Shown: positions 27,701 to 38,935 of the stretch, piece after piece | Position numbering within the stretch: position 1 is the stretch's first letter | Layout: each line of letters opens with the position of its first letter | NCBI GenBank assembly: GCA_964007475.1 | Contig: OZ023273.1 | Coordinates: 116,917,812-116,981,811, forward strand | DNA: 64,000 nt | Origin: Hybos culiciformis | Taxonomy: Eukaryota; Arthropoda; Insecta; Diptera; Hybotidae | Direction: 5' to 3' | Notes under the pieces: model-generated | Databases searched by the model: none | The model's input: only the letters and a program-made list of their open reading frames with translations | What the model was told of the DNA's origin: nothing | Position numbers and translations under genes: made by a program

Positions 27701-29687
27701 ATGCTAAATTAAAATTTTTTATTACGTACAAGCGAAGTTTTGTATGTACGTTTTTATTATACATTTTAAAATAAGAAACGAAATATTGGTTTTTAACAAT
27801 CTTTGAAATATAATATATGCCATTCGAGAATCTTATGATTGGATTAAGTATATACTACTTATTATATTTTTTAAATTCGCATTCAGATTTTTTTTTTAAT
27901 ATTTGTTCAGGGACTTATTTAATTTGTGCAAAGTGTGCATGTACATGTGCATAATAATACAAAGTGAAATGACAGTTAAAAACATAATTTAACAGATATT
28001 AATTTCTTATATATATAATATAGTGGTATTTTAAATTTATTCGTTGTGTTTATTAATGCATTTTCTTTGGCTTAAAAAATAAATGTTATTTCCGTCTATA
28101 TAATTTCTTTTTATTATATATGTATATGATATCTATTAAATGAAAATACTATCTGTATATGTATAATACAAAAATATAAGCTTGAATATGGTGTCTCAAG
28201 TTTTTTGTTTTATCTTTTCTTTTTTTGTTTTAATATTTATGAGCAGAATGTGGTTAAAATTTGGGTCAACTTTTAACCCATTTAATCAATAGAATTTTAG
28301 TGCTCTTAATTTTTTTAAGATCAATTTGCATATAAGAGATATGGAATTTCTTTATTTTTAAATTATGTAATATTTTTTGTAATAAATATCTCTGTGAAAA
28401 AAATGAAATATGATGATAATCAAAACGCTCTTTATTAACATAAGAAAATAATTTGTAAAATATCTATCGTTTTCTTGTTGAAAAATGTAATATATAATAT
28501 ACATATTAATATTATATTTTATTAATATTCAACAATTGATATTTTTTTAGTTTTTATAAATTTAAAAGGAAATACGACAATACTTGATTTGGTTCCAATG
28601 GGTTCACACAATTCACAAAATATCAAATTGTTTAAATAATGTGGTCTTAGAGAGTGAATTACGAATTTCTAATTAATATTTAAGTTTCTATGAATTTCAT
28701 TTATTTGAAAATCATATCTTAAACTAATTTCGATTTCAAATTCCGTGAAATTTCTTTTCAAATATTTGCCTTTCAATAACGTTGACGCAATCTTAAGCCA
28801 ATATCAAAAAGGCTGACATAATTTCATTTATATAATTAAAATTTTATGCCCTATCTTAAATTTACTTTTGACTAATTCGTTTAAATATTAAAAACGAAAA
28901 CATCATGTAAAATTATTTTTAATTTTATTTCGAAATCATGTTCAATTATTATAATAATCAAGTAAGTTTAATGTTAGAAAAATTAATCAAGACAAGCATA
29001 AACAGAAAAATTATTAACATTGATGAAGGGCTCAGATAACAGACTAGACATTATGTAAAATTGTAAGAAAATTTTTTTTTTATAAAAAAGGAATTAAAAG
29101 TTTTGATCTTATTATCATGTACATTTTGATGTAAAAATAAAATTTAAAGAGTTTTATTTAATTTTTATTTTTTTTAAAAAGAGGGGTGTTTTAATGTATA
29201 AATTAGAGCAAGAAGAAGAAGAAGAAAAAAAAACCTTAATTTAACTTGACAAGTGTAATAATATTAATAACTTCATTCCAAGGTTTTTGTGTTGAGTTGA
29301 TTAAAAAAGTATTTAACATAATGGCAGTAAATTTTAATTATAATATAAATTTGTATATATTTTTCTTAATAATATTGATATATCATATGTACAAACATAG
29401 TTAAAGAATTGGTAGAATATATATTTAAGGGAATCTCAAGTATGTTGTGTCAAACATTAACTTAAAACAAAATGATAAAAGTGACAAATGCCATAAATTA
29501 AATTTGAAAGCCCGAACTATTTGTAAAGTGATTTTGCCATCATTTGAGTAGTTGATTCAGACATCATGAATATTATTTTATTATTTATGACATATTATCT
29601 GAAATCTTATATTCTTTAATTTGAAATAAATTGAATTAAATATTATGAAAATATTAATTGATGTTTTAATTTTTTTTCTCTTTTCAG
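21773..29687 (+). other. AT-rich DNA, probably intron upstream of the leader exon
   Basis: Nearly 8 kb with no supported gene. It ends at the pyrimidine-rich acceptor TTTTTTTTCTCTTTTCAG (about 29670-29687), so at least its 3' part is inferred to be an intron of the gene whose coding starts at 30437. It holds poly-A/T runs and an AAG repeat (29211-29228). ACATTAAGCACTA (24595-24607) recurs nearly unchanged as ACATAAAGCACTA near 25149; this may be chance. Confidence 0.5.
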
Positions 29688-30436
29688 GATAAATGGAATT
29701 TATGAATCTTTTGAACAAAAATGGAAAAATTTGAAATTATTTCAAAATGGAAATTATTTGTTTTTTAAATGCAGTAAAATATGTGTTTTAGTATAAATTA
29801 TATAAAATAAAAAAAATAATTAAAAAAATTAATCTCAATAAAATCAATAAATCAGTATAACACTAAGAAGCAAAAAAAAAAAAGAAAGAAATAAATTTAA
29901 AAATAAATATTATTAAATTAATTGAAAAAATTAATTTATTTTTTAACACCAGAAGACAAAATAATTACTAGAATAATGTTTTGCTTATGATTTTTAGTTT
30001 GCCGAAAAATATCTTTTTGAGTTTTAGTTATTTGAAAGTACAGGGAAGGGTTTTTAAGATCAGCTGTGCGCAATTAACAAAAAAACAAAAGAAAAGAAAG
30101 ACATAATAATTGTAAACAAAAATAAATAAAAACATAACGAGGAAAGGCTTCACTTGTTAATTTCATTGTTTTCTTTTTTTTTTTTTAACCAATTTCTTTA
30201 AATATAATATTTATAAAAAATGTTATTAAATCTGAATTGTTGTGCGTGTCAAGTTATAATTTAAATTTAAATTAAAAAAAAAAAATAATAATAATATTTT
30301 TTTTTTGTTTTATTTTAATAAAATAAAAATTAAAAAAAAAAATCATTTACATGTCTAAACAAAATAAATTAATAGCATTGAAAAAACATAAAAAAAATTT
30401 CATAAGAAATAAATTTCAGCACACTATCATTCAAAT
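29688..30436 (+). other. 5' UTR part of the leader exon
   Basis: It starts after a strong acceptor and runs to the start codon at 30437. It is long (749 nt), AT-rich, and contains several upstream ATGs. The frame of the main ORF is closed by TAA about 25 nt before the start codon. An alternative acceptor (AAATAAATTTCAG ending 30419) lies much closer to the ATG but has a poor pyrimidine tract. Confidence 0.6.
29693..29734 (+). promoter_or_regulatory. Upstream ORF at the very start of the UTR exon
   Basis: ATG at 29693, five nt into the exon, opens a 13-codon frame (MEFMNLLNKNGKI) ending at TGA 29732-29734. If the exon begins where predicted, this uORF could lower translation of the main frame. 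No conservation evidence is available. Confidence 0.3.
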
Positions 30437-30548
30437 ATGGTGTTGCTTGATTTTTTGATAAAAAATGATTTAAATAACATCAATAAAAATTTTACTGATA
30501 TTAAAAAAATAATAAATTGCAATAATAAATATTGTGCAACAACAACGA

Positions 30549-30580
<32 letters not shown>

Positions 30581-31640
30581 TCAACATCAACATCAACAAG
30601 AACAACAACAACAACAAAGAAAACAACAACAACTACTTCATCATCATCAATAATTTCATCAAAACTAAACGAAAATTTGAAGTATGATGATATTACTAAT
30701 CATAATCAAATAAATAATAATAATAATATAAATATATTAAGGGGGACATTTGAAAATCAATTAAACCAATATGAAGATATAAATCATATTGTTGATACAT
30801 TTAAATATGAAAAAAATTTAATTGATAGAAGAAATTCAATTGAAATTGCTTGTTATGAAACAGCAATAATATACGGTACATCAACTATATTAAAAAATTA
30901 TAAAATAACAACACAACACGAGACAAAATCTAAATATAATACTAATAATAATTATAATAATGAAATTTCAAAAACAAATAAAAATAATAATAATTTATTA
31001 TCATCAACGAATAATTTATACAATACTACGAATTTGCTAAATTATAGTAAATGTAAAAAAAATTTAATTAAAAATTCAAAATATCGGAATTTTAGTAAAA
31101 TTTATGACAGGACCAGAAAAAAATTTAAATTTAAAAAATTATGTGGTAATGCAATATTAAATACAATTTCAAAAACATCAAATAATACGACAGAAAATTC
31201 AATAACAAATTTTATTAATACAAATAATATCAATAGTAATACTAATGAAAACAACAATAACAATAATAATAATAAAAATAATTATATTAATAATAATAAT
31301 TATAATTATAATTATAATAATAATAATAATAATAAAATAATAATAAATAATAAAGCGCAACAATTCAATTATGAAAAAAAATTCAATAACACATATATAA
31401 ATAATAATATTAATAATAATAGTAATCGTAAACGGAAAAAATCATTAATAAATTATAATAGTTTATTAAATATCAAAAATAATTTTTTAAATTTAACAAT
31501 TTTTTTATTAATATTACAAATAATTAAATTATTTATATCACTAGCATCAAAATTTTTTAATAATTTACAACAAAATTTAAATGGTTTTAATAAATATTCG
31601 TGCATAGTATTATTAATTTATTTAAATTTATCAGCTAAAT
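30437..31640 (+). CDS. Asn/Thr-rich N-terminal exon, likely membrane or secreted protein
   Basis: An open frame of about 400 codons is essentially impossible by chance at this AT content, so it is coding. ATG 30437 is the only Met in the exon, with A at -3 and G at +4, so the start is not in doubt. Layout: short leader (1-30); Thr/Ser run (35-74) from ACA/CAA repeats; Asn-rich tracts, longest at 270-300; basic clusters RTRKKFKFKK (225-234) and RKRKK (331-335); hydrophobic segments at 353-370 and 387-400. No Pro or Trp occurs. The exon ends after AAA T at GTAAGT (31641), so codon 402 is split in phase 1 and the ORF is partial; the TAA at 31646 lies in the intron. Basic residues before the hydrophobic stretch suggest a signal anchor with the long leader cytosolic, or an internal signal peptide. 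Phase-1 junctions after a leader exon are common in extracellular-domain genes such as the immunoglobulin superfamily, but the family is not determinable here. Confidence 0.85.
30536..30660 (+). repeat. ACA/CAA trinucleotide tract within the CDS
   Basis: Imperfect (ACA)n with TCA and AGA variants, encoding the Thr/Ser run. It is likely to be length-variable. Confidence 0.9.
31240..31350 (+). repeat. AAT/AAC trinucleotide tract within the CDS
   Basis: Imperfect (AAT)n with AAC and TAT variants, encoding the longest poly-Asn segment (about residues 268-300). The frame is kept open despite TAA-rich alternative frames. Confidence 0.9.
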
Positions 31641-31646
31641 GTAAGT
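31641..31646 (+). other. 5' splice site (GTAAGT)
   Basis: Exact GTAAGT following AAAT. Using it removes the TAA that would otherwise truncate the protein two codons later, leaving a phase-1 exon. The choice of the splice over the in-frame stop is inference from the consensus and from the signal-anchor-like exon end. Confidence 0.7.
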
Positions 31647-34246
31647 AAAATATTATAAAAAATAAAATCTAATTAATTCATTTATTTATTCATTTTTATA
31701 ACATTTTTATATTTAATATCAATACATATTTAATTAAGATGAACAAATTCACTCTTTTTAGAAAAAAATATTTTCTTGAATTTTATTATATAAATATACG
31801 CAATATATTAATTAATCAATTAAATACGTTTCAGCAATAAGGCCTAGGTTAATGTTTAAATTATTTTTTTTAAATGTTTAATGAAATTCACAATTCGATC
31901 TTAAGAGTTTTAGAATTTTAATTTTTGATGCTGCGTTAATTCTGCGAAGTATGGAGTATGGAAATCTATCACGAATAATTAGTAAATTCAATTCAATCAG
32001 TTCAATTTAACTAATTTAGAGAAATTCACACTTTTCCATATAATAATATCATTTTACATATGCGTAGATAAATAATATTGTTATACAAGATTATATAATA
32101 TTATACAAAACGTAATGTAGAAATATCTTATTAGGTAACACAAATAAAAAATAATTTTCCAATTTATTGTCCTTTCGTAAGGTTTTCTTTGTGAAAATAA
32201 GCAAATAACAAATAAATTAATGTAAATATATTTGATTGTTTTACTCATGTTTCAATAAATAATCTTCTATTACTTTGTTTACTATACCTACATAATATTT
32301 TGTGTTAACATTGTAAAAAAAAAAAAATTATAATGGGGTGAAGAAAGAAATATACTTCCGAACATAAACAGATAAATTAGATAATATAAATTGAAAAATA
32401 GACATAATTCCTGAAACAGAAAAAAAATAACATTGGAAAGTATATTTTTGAAGAACTTCGCTGTGACAGACGAGATACATATTATGGCACCATAGCATTA
32501 ACATTTTTAAAATAATAGTTCTCATTGAAAATATCTGTTAAGTTTTCGCCTAAAAAAAGAACATTATAATAATTATATTTAGGGATATTTTTAAAAGGTT
32601 TTTTGTTTTATGTTAATTTTCGACTGGAATGTAAAACAGAAATCTCTCTAAACTACATTGATTAATAATAAAAAAATACGAAAATTAAAATGTGATAAAA
32701 AATATCCTTGCCCATTTAATGTGAAAGTACATGCAGGGTTTATTCCACAGCTTTTAAACATTTTAATCTGCTTTCTCAAGGAAATTTTAAGTTTATCTAA
32801 TAATTAGTTTAAAAGATGATTGTAATAATATAAGAAGACTTCTCTTAAACATATTTCTATTTAAATGCATCTACTTAAAATTAAGTATATTTATTTTAAA
32901 CTCTTATTAATAAATGTAATAAATAGTAAAGTAACAATAATTTAAGAAAATTTATAAAGAAAATATTTATCGAAGTTGGAACGAAGTGTGTTTACCTAAA
33001 AAATAATGTGGATCGATCTTTTAGGTATATTGATGACAACATTTTTTATGAAAAGTTGACAAAGAATACAGATTTTAACTTCCCTAATTGTAATATTGGT
33101 AATACAAGCATTTGAAATTCAAGAGTACGATTATTGTGTCTAATATCGTTTTTATTATATATGCTTAAACATAATATTAATATATAATAATAATGCCATT
33201 TATAAAATCCTTATATAATCAATTTAATATAATAATTATATTCAAACAATAGACTTATGTTAACAAAACTATATAAATAATTCCCTCAAAAATTTATTTT
33301 ATTAAAATGAAAATATTATTATAAGGACTTGTTTAAAATAAAATTGATTTTTGATATCAAAAATGTCTCCAGTTTTTCTTAATTCATTTTTTTTGTTAAA
33401 TAAATCTTTTTTTTATTTTATTATTCTTGGTTAAATAATATTCAGAGTTTATTTAATTTTATTTAAGAATTAAATTTTAAATGAGATGTAAGAAAAATAA
33501 TAATATCATTTTGTCTTAGATTAATTAATTTTCGTTTTTCTTTTTTCTTTTTTTTTTATATTATAAATTAAAGCTTTTAATCTTTTAAGGCAAACAAAAT
33601 TAAATATATAAATTTTTGAAAATTTTGTACCATATTACATTATATACATTGTGTGTTGTATACACAAGGAAAAATTTTTTTCTTTTTGTATTTTTAATTC
33701 AGTTGTCACATAGACGAAAAAAGAAAAAATTAAAAATTTTCTTTTTCTTTTTTGGAGTATGAAATTTAATTGAAATTTCATTTTTGAAAAATAATATTGT
33801 TTGATTTATATGTATTATTTTATTTTATAATATAATATATGCATTGTATGAATACATTTTTTCTAAAATTAAATTTTTTTTTATATATTTAAAGGAAAAT
33901 GAAAAATTAACAGAGTGAAAATAATTCAATTCAGAATAATTTTTATTAAATATAAAAAATAATATAAACATTTTTTTTTTTCAATATGAAAAGAAAAATA
34001 TTATTTTGGTTGCCTTAAATAAAGCAATGTACAATTTTATTTATGTTTTTTTTTTGGTTTTTGTTAGATTTAAATATTTATTCAAAAAAAAAAAAAAAAT
34101 TAAAACACAATCAATTTTTCATTAATTTTTGTAGAGCTGTTAATAGAGAGTACATAAAACATAAAGAGTGATTTGTTATATATATGAACCAGGCAATAAT
34201 ATCAATTACGATTTATTAGTGTATTGAAAAAAAAGTTAAAAGTATA
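31647..34246 (+). other. AT-rich DNA, probable intron
   Basis: No gene seen. Presumed start of a very long intron of the gene at 30437. Poly-T/A tracts near 33540-33560 and 34085-34100. Confidence 0.5.
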
Positions 34247-34254
34247 GTCTAGTG

Positions 34255-34565
34255 CAGCGGTTGTCCCAGTGGTTCAGTAATGACTAATTCTGTGTCTGTT
34301 CCAATCGATGATACATAACACAGAAAAGTAATTTTTTTGTATACCTACTTTGTATTTATAAATTTATAAATATGCTATGTGTAAGTGGAAAAATATGTCA
34401 GTCGTGATCAGTGAGGTTTCAAAACAACAAATTAATTTCATATATTAATTATTAGCGGATTTAAATTTATAATTTTTTTTCAAATTTGATTATGAGATAC
34501 CCAGAGCACTATGAGTTCACTCGCGGAGCCCCAGGGCTCCGCGGGTCACACTTTGAGAAATGCTG
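34255..34565. mobile_element. hAT (Buster-type) MITE 1
   Basis: 311 bp, starting CAGCGGTTGTCCCAGTG and ending with the inverse of CAGCATTTCTCAAAGTG, the usual hAT terminal style. GTCTAGTG is repeated exactly on both sides (34247-34254 and 34566-34573), an 8-bp target duplication. The central TA fits the nnnTAnnn rule described for the Buster branch of hAT. No transposase is inside. The right subterminal part has a 10-bp-stem GC-rich hairpin. Confidence 0.88.
34522..34543. repeat. GC-rich hairpin in hAT MITE 1
   Basis: CGCGGAGCCC, loop CA, GGGCTCCGCG: a perfect 10-bp stem, very unusual for this AT-rich window. Subterminal hairpins are common in hAT MITEs. Confidence 0.9.
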
Positions 34566-34854
34566 GTCTAGTGAATAAGTGTATTTTGTTACACCAAATT
34601 ATTGAAATATGAAAGTTCTCTTAAATATCTATATAACTATAAAAAGAAATATTATTGGGCGTAATTTTACAATGACAATATAATATATAATCCTGGTACA
34701 ATCTTACACTATATATGAACTTTTAAAATGTACAATCCTAGTGTAACTATATCTCTGATTTAATAATTTACACTTCTTGTATATAATAACTAGTCGAAGT
34801 AGTCCCGAACTTATATTAATATCAAAACACTTTAATCCAGATTTAGTGCACTAA

Positions 34855-35760
34855 AAAAACAGAATTTCAAAATTTGCTAAATAGCCACTTCCCCGGTGCC
34901 TTAACACATCCAGTCTTCGGGTCCAACACTATATTTATTTTACCGGAATATACCTAAATTGCATTTTGTGCACTAAAAAATACAGAATTTCAAAATTTGT
35001 TAAATAGCCACTTCCCCGGTGCCTTAACACATCCAGTCTTCTAAATAGTCGATTCGGGTCCAACGCTATAATATTTTATCGGAATACATAAATTGCAAAA
35101 CCGCCTTAAAATGTAGCCTCCCGTCGGTGCTTCGGATCAAAAATATAACCTATCGGGTCTCTAGACTCCTTATTTTCAAAATTTTAAAATTTCGAAATTT
35201 GTTACATAACCCCCAATTGAGCCCTGGGACGGTTGGGGGCCTTTCAACATCCAGTTTTTTAAATAAGCTTTTCGGGTTCAACGCTACAACATTTTATAGG
35301 AATATAACTAAATTGCAAAACCGGCTTCTAGGGTAGCCCCTCCGTCGGGGCTTCGGATCAAAATTTCTAGTACCCTATAACCAGCTCGGGTCCCAATTAT
35401 ACTTAACTTCAAAATTTCAAAATTTCGAAATTTGTTGTGTAGCCCCCCAATTGAGCCATGGAACAACGGTTGAGGGCCTTTCAACATCCAGGTTTTTAAA
35501 TAGGGTTTTCGGGTCCAACGCTATTATATTTTATTGGTATATACCTAAATTTCAAAACCGGCTTCTAAGGTAGCTCCCCCGCCGGGGCCTCGGATCAAAA
35601 TTTCTAGTACCCTATAAGTATAACCATCTCGGGCCCCAATGATACTTAAGTTCAAAATTTCAGCCAAATCGGTCCAGCGGTTTAGGCGTGATTGAGGACA
35701 GAGGACAGAGAACAGAGAACAGAGAAACAGAGAAACAGAGATTTTTCATTTTTATATATT
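34855..35760. mobile_element. GC-richer element of tandem diverged repeats, unclassified
   Basis: About four diverged head-to-tail units (roughly 34860-34983 partial, 34984-35185, 35186-35405, 35406-35650). Each contains, in order, a TTTCAAAATTTG-type box, a CATCCAG box, a CGGGTCCAACGCTA box and, in the longer ones, GGGGCTTCGGATCAAAA. The right end reads AATCGGTCCAGCGGTTTAGG followed by GTGATTGAGGACA, a purine-rich microsatellite, then ATTTTTATATATTAGAT, wording that recurs near the 3' ends of several insect non-autonomous elements. No coding capacity is seen (the frame 35127-35336 is repeat translation). It could be the non-coding part of a LINE or a Helitron-like element. Confidence 0.6.
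35692..35742 (+). repeat. (GAGGACA / GAGAACA / GAGAAACA)n microsatellite
   Basis: Six or so drifting copies of a GA-rich unit at the right end of the tandem-repeat element. Such a tract commonly precedes the terminus of insect mobile elements. Confidence 0.85.
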
Positions 35761-35783
35761 AGATTATCTAGTTTAGTCTAGAG

Positions 35784-36124
35784 CAGCGGTCGGCAAACTT
35801 TTTTGGTCGTGGGTAAAATTCGCCTAAGATGAGATTTTTTTAAACTTATAGTGGGTCAGTGGCAATTTTATATGATAGCAATTTAAAAAAAATAGTTAAA
35901 TCAAAAGTTAATTTATTTATTATCTAAGGCTTACAAAAACAATTACTGCGAAAACTATCTATTTTGTATACAATTGTTGTAAACAAAAAATTTGTATATG
36001 CAATTGTTGTAAGCAAAAACTATATTCATTGATTTGGGAACTACTTCAAAATTTCGAAGCGGGTAACATGAAATGATGCTTTGGGTCGCCCCGTGACCCA
36101 CGGGTCATAGTTTGCCGACCGCTG
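35784..36124. mobile_element. hAT (Buster-type) MITE 2
   Basis: 341 bp with 16-bp perfect terminal inverted repeats (CAGCGGTCGGCAAACT at the left, its inverse at 36109-36124). GTCTAGAG is repeated exactly at 35776-35783 and 36125-36132, an 8-bp duplication with central TA as in Buster-type hATs. The interior is mostly AT-rich with no transposase. The ends differ from MITE 1, so it is a separate family. Confidence 0.92.
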
Positions 36125-36132
36125 GTCTAGAG

Positions 36133-38935
36133 TATTAATAATATTATGTAGATAATTTATATTCGCAAGGTGTATACGAATTTTAATACTGAAGAATTGG
36201 TGGATTACAGCAGTAAAGATTATAGTTAGACATTTAAAGATAATATAAGAAAAATAAAATATATGAATAAAAATTAAAAAAAATTAAATAAAAATAATAA
36301 AAAATAAAATAATGAATCTTGCATTAGTTACAGAACTACAATTTTCTTTACACCTATTGATATTTAAATATATACAGAGTAAATGTCTTGAGATCATTAA
36401 GGTCCTTTTGAATTGGTTTCTATAATTACAAAAATTAGGCCATTGAAATAGCAATATTTCATAATATATATAAAATTAATTATAAAACGTTGCGTTTGAA
36501 TCTGAACCGTAACATAGCTTTACATTCTTTAATTTTTTTTTCGTATATTCGCAGTTTGATATAACACTAGCAATGTATAAAAAACGGTGTTTTGGATAAT
36601 ATTATTGGAAAATTATGAGTTTCTAGTTATGATTCTAAAACAAAAAAAATAAATATGTTGAGAGCGATGTTTTTGTAATTGATTATTCGTGTGCAAAATA
36701 AAATTATGGAACGAATGTCCCCATTAACGAATTTTGCATACACCGACTATTCTACAAGAAGATAAATAATATTCAAAATATTTTTTTTTAAATTATTAGC
36801 TTTTTATAAGCTTAACGAATTTTTTTTTAGCCTTTGATCATTTTCTGTTTCTGTCTGGGTATACCTACAACATATTATTTCAGAATCTTAATATGAAATG
36901 TAAATTTCAAAAGAATAAAATTCAAGATAATATTAAATTTTTCGTACTTACGTACCTACATACATACCTATATTTACATTTTTTATTTACTACCTACTCT
37001 TAAATCTGAGAGTTTTTGGGGAATTCCAAACGTACGTACATATATTTATTTATATTCATAGTGTTGTAAGATTTCGTAATTTATTGAATGAATTCATGTA
37101 GACATAAAAAATTCCTTTTGAATTCAAAATATTACGTCCAAATAACTAATTTTTGGTATTTATAACAAAATTTTTGGAATTATTCTTTGTAAATCATAGA
37201 TAAGATATAGTAATAGATGGCCTACTCAAAAGATCTACTACAGCGCCTGGTGGATTTGTGGAGGGAAGGTGAACTAAAGAAATAAAATTTTTGTAGGTGG
37301 CAGTTTATTTCTAATATTTCAAATAAAATTATTAAAATTCAAATTTGCAGGAAAAAAAGAAGATTATGAATAAAAGATAAATTTATTTTTATAGGAAATT
37401 TTTTATTTTGTTAATTTTTTTAGTAGTTTTTATAAAATGTTTTCTTAAATATATTATTGCATTTTTTTCTATTTGCTCACTTATATAATTCATATCACAT
37501 TGTGTTCTAACATTTCCACTTGAAATTCTATTAATTTTATTGCAATAATTATTAAATAATATCTTCTATTACTTTTATAATAATTTAGCCTGTTTTCTAA
37601 AATAAGTTCAAAATTTAACTTCAATTAAAATTGTTTTTCAAAAATCCAGTTTATAATTTTTTTTTAATAAAATTCAAATTAATTTTTTCTCAAAATAAAT
37701 AACCTACACGTCCAAACGCTTTTATTTCACAAAAAATAATAAATAAGGAAAAAGCTCAGCCGGCTGGGTTGACAATAAAATAGAACGTAAACAAACAAGA
37801 GCGCCGCATGTGGTTGAAAGGTGAAACACATTAAGAAAACTGAAATTAATTTTGTTCTAAGTGAACCTACCATGTTTGTAAATTTTATTCCGTTCTTTCG
37901 TTTAAAATCAGAAAAATTCACTTCAGCTGCGTAATATTAAACAAAGTTGTTTTTATTCAGTTTTGAATTTTGAATTCAATTAAAAAGGATAACGAATATG
38001 AAGTTTGAACACTTATTGAAAACTCTATTTTATCTTTATACGAGCAACTGAGAAGGAATATTCTTTTTTTTACCAACTATCCGGTCGAGGATTCTGTCTC
38101 TTAACATTCGTAAATTTAATATTAATATATAAGAAAATAATTAATATCATTAACTATTTATTTTATTTTGTATCATATTTTTGATTTAATAATGTGCCCG
38201 TAACCTATAAATTTCAATTGAGTGTTAGAATTGAAGTAGAGCGCAGTAAGAAATGTGTAAATATAAAATCAATAAATCCGGAACCTTCTTTAAATTATAT
38301 ACATAATAATATCTACATTATGTATACTACACAGCTAATAATATATCTATATATAAGAAAATTCAGAACACAATAAACTTTATCTAAACAAATGGGTTTA
38401 GTTCTTTTTGCACCAAACTACATACAATTTAACACCAAAAAGAAAAAGGAAAAGTTAAATAAAAATCATTTTCTGAATTTATATATTTGTATGCTATTAT
38501 AACTATATATACGTATATACGTATGTACGTATAGAAGAAAATTATGAATAGAAAATTTATACCTCATCATGGAAATCTATTTGACTTTTCAAAATGTGTG
38601 ATGTGTGTTTAAAACCTCCTGGATAAAATGGTTTTACTTTGAATGTTTAAAATATTCTTATGAAAATAAGATAAATAAGATTAAAAGTAATGGAAAAAAA
38701 AAAATGAAAATTATTCTTAGCATACACAAACTACTTTCTTGTAGGTATATTATTTTTGAAAAGTGAAGACATTTAGACATTTTTTGCTGAAAATTGTGAT
38801 TATTAGTTCTTAAATGTTTATCAGAAATATTAAGATAATAATAATAGATATATTATAAAGGTGAATAATTCAATTATTCTACTTACATTTTTTATTTTTC
38901 AATTAACGGATATTTTAAAATCAAACAGAAAAAAT
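36133..38935. other. AT-rich non-coding DNA
   Basis: No supported gene. Two small GC-richer patches (about 37215-37265 and 37750-37815) may bound an old element of about 600 bp; no clear terminal repeats or target duplication are visible. Otherwise poly-A/T and TACGTA-type motifs (38510-38535). Confidence 0.5.

Noticed and set aside
35127..35336. 69-codon frame within the tandem-repeat element
   Set aside because: It is a reading of the repeat boxes; neighbouring units do not keep the frame open.
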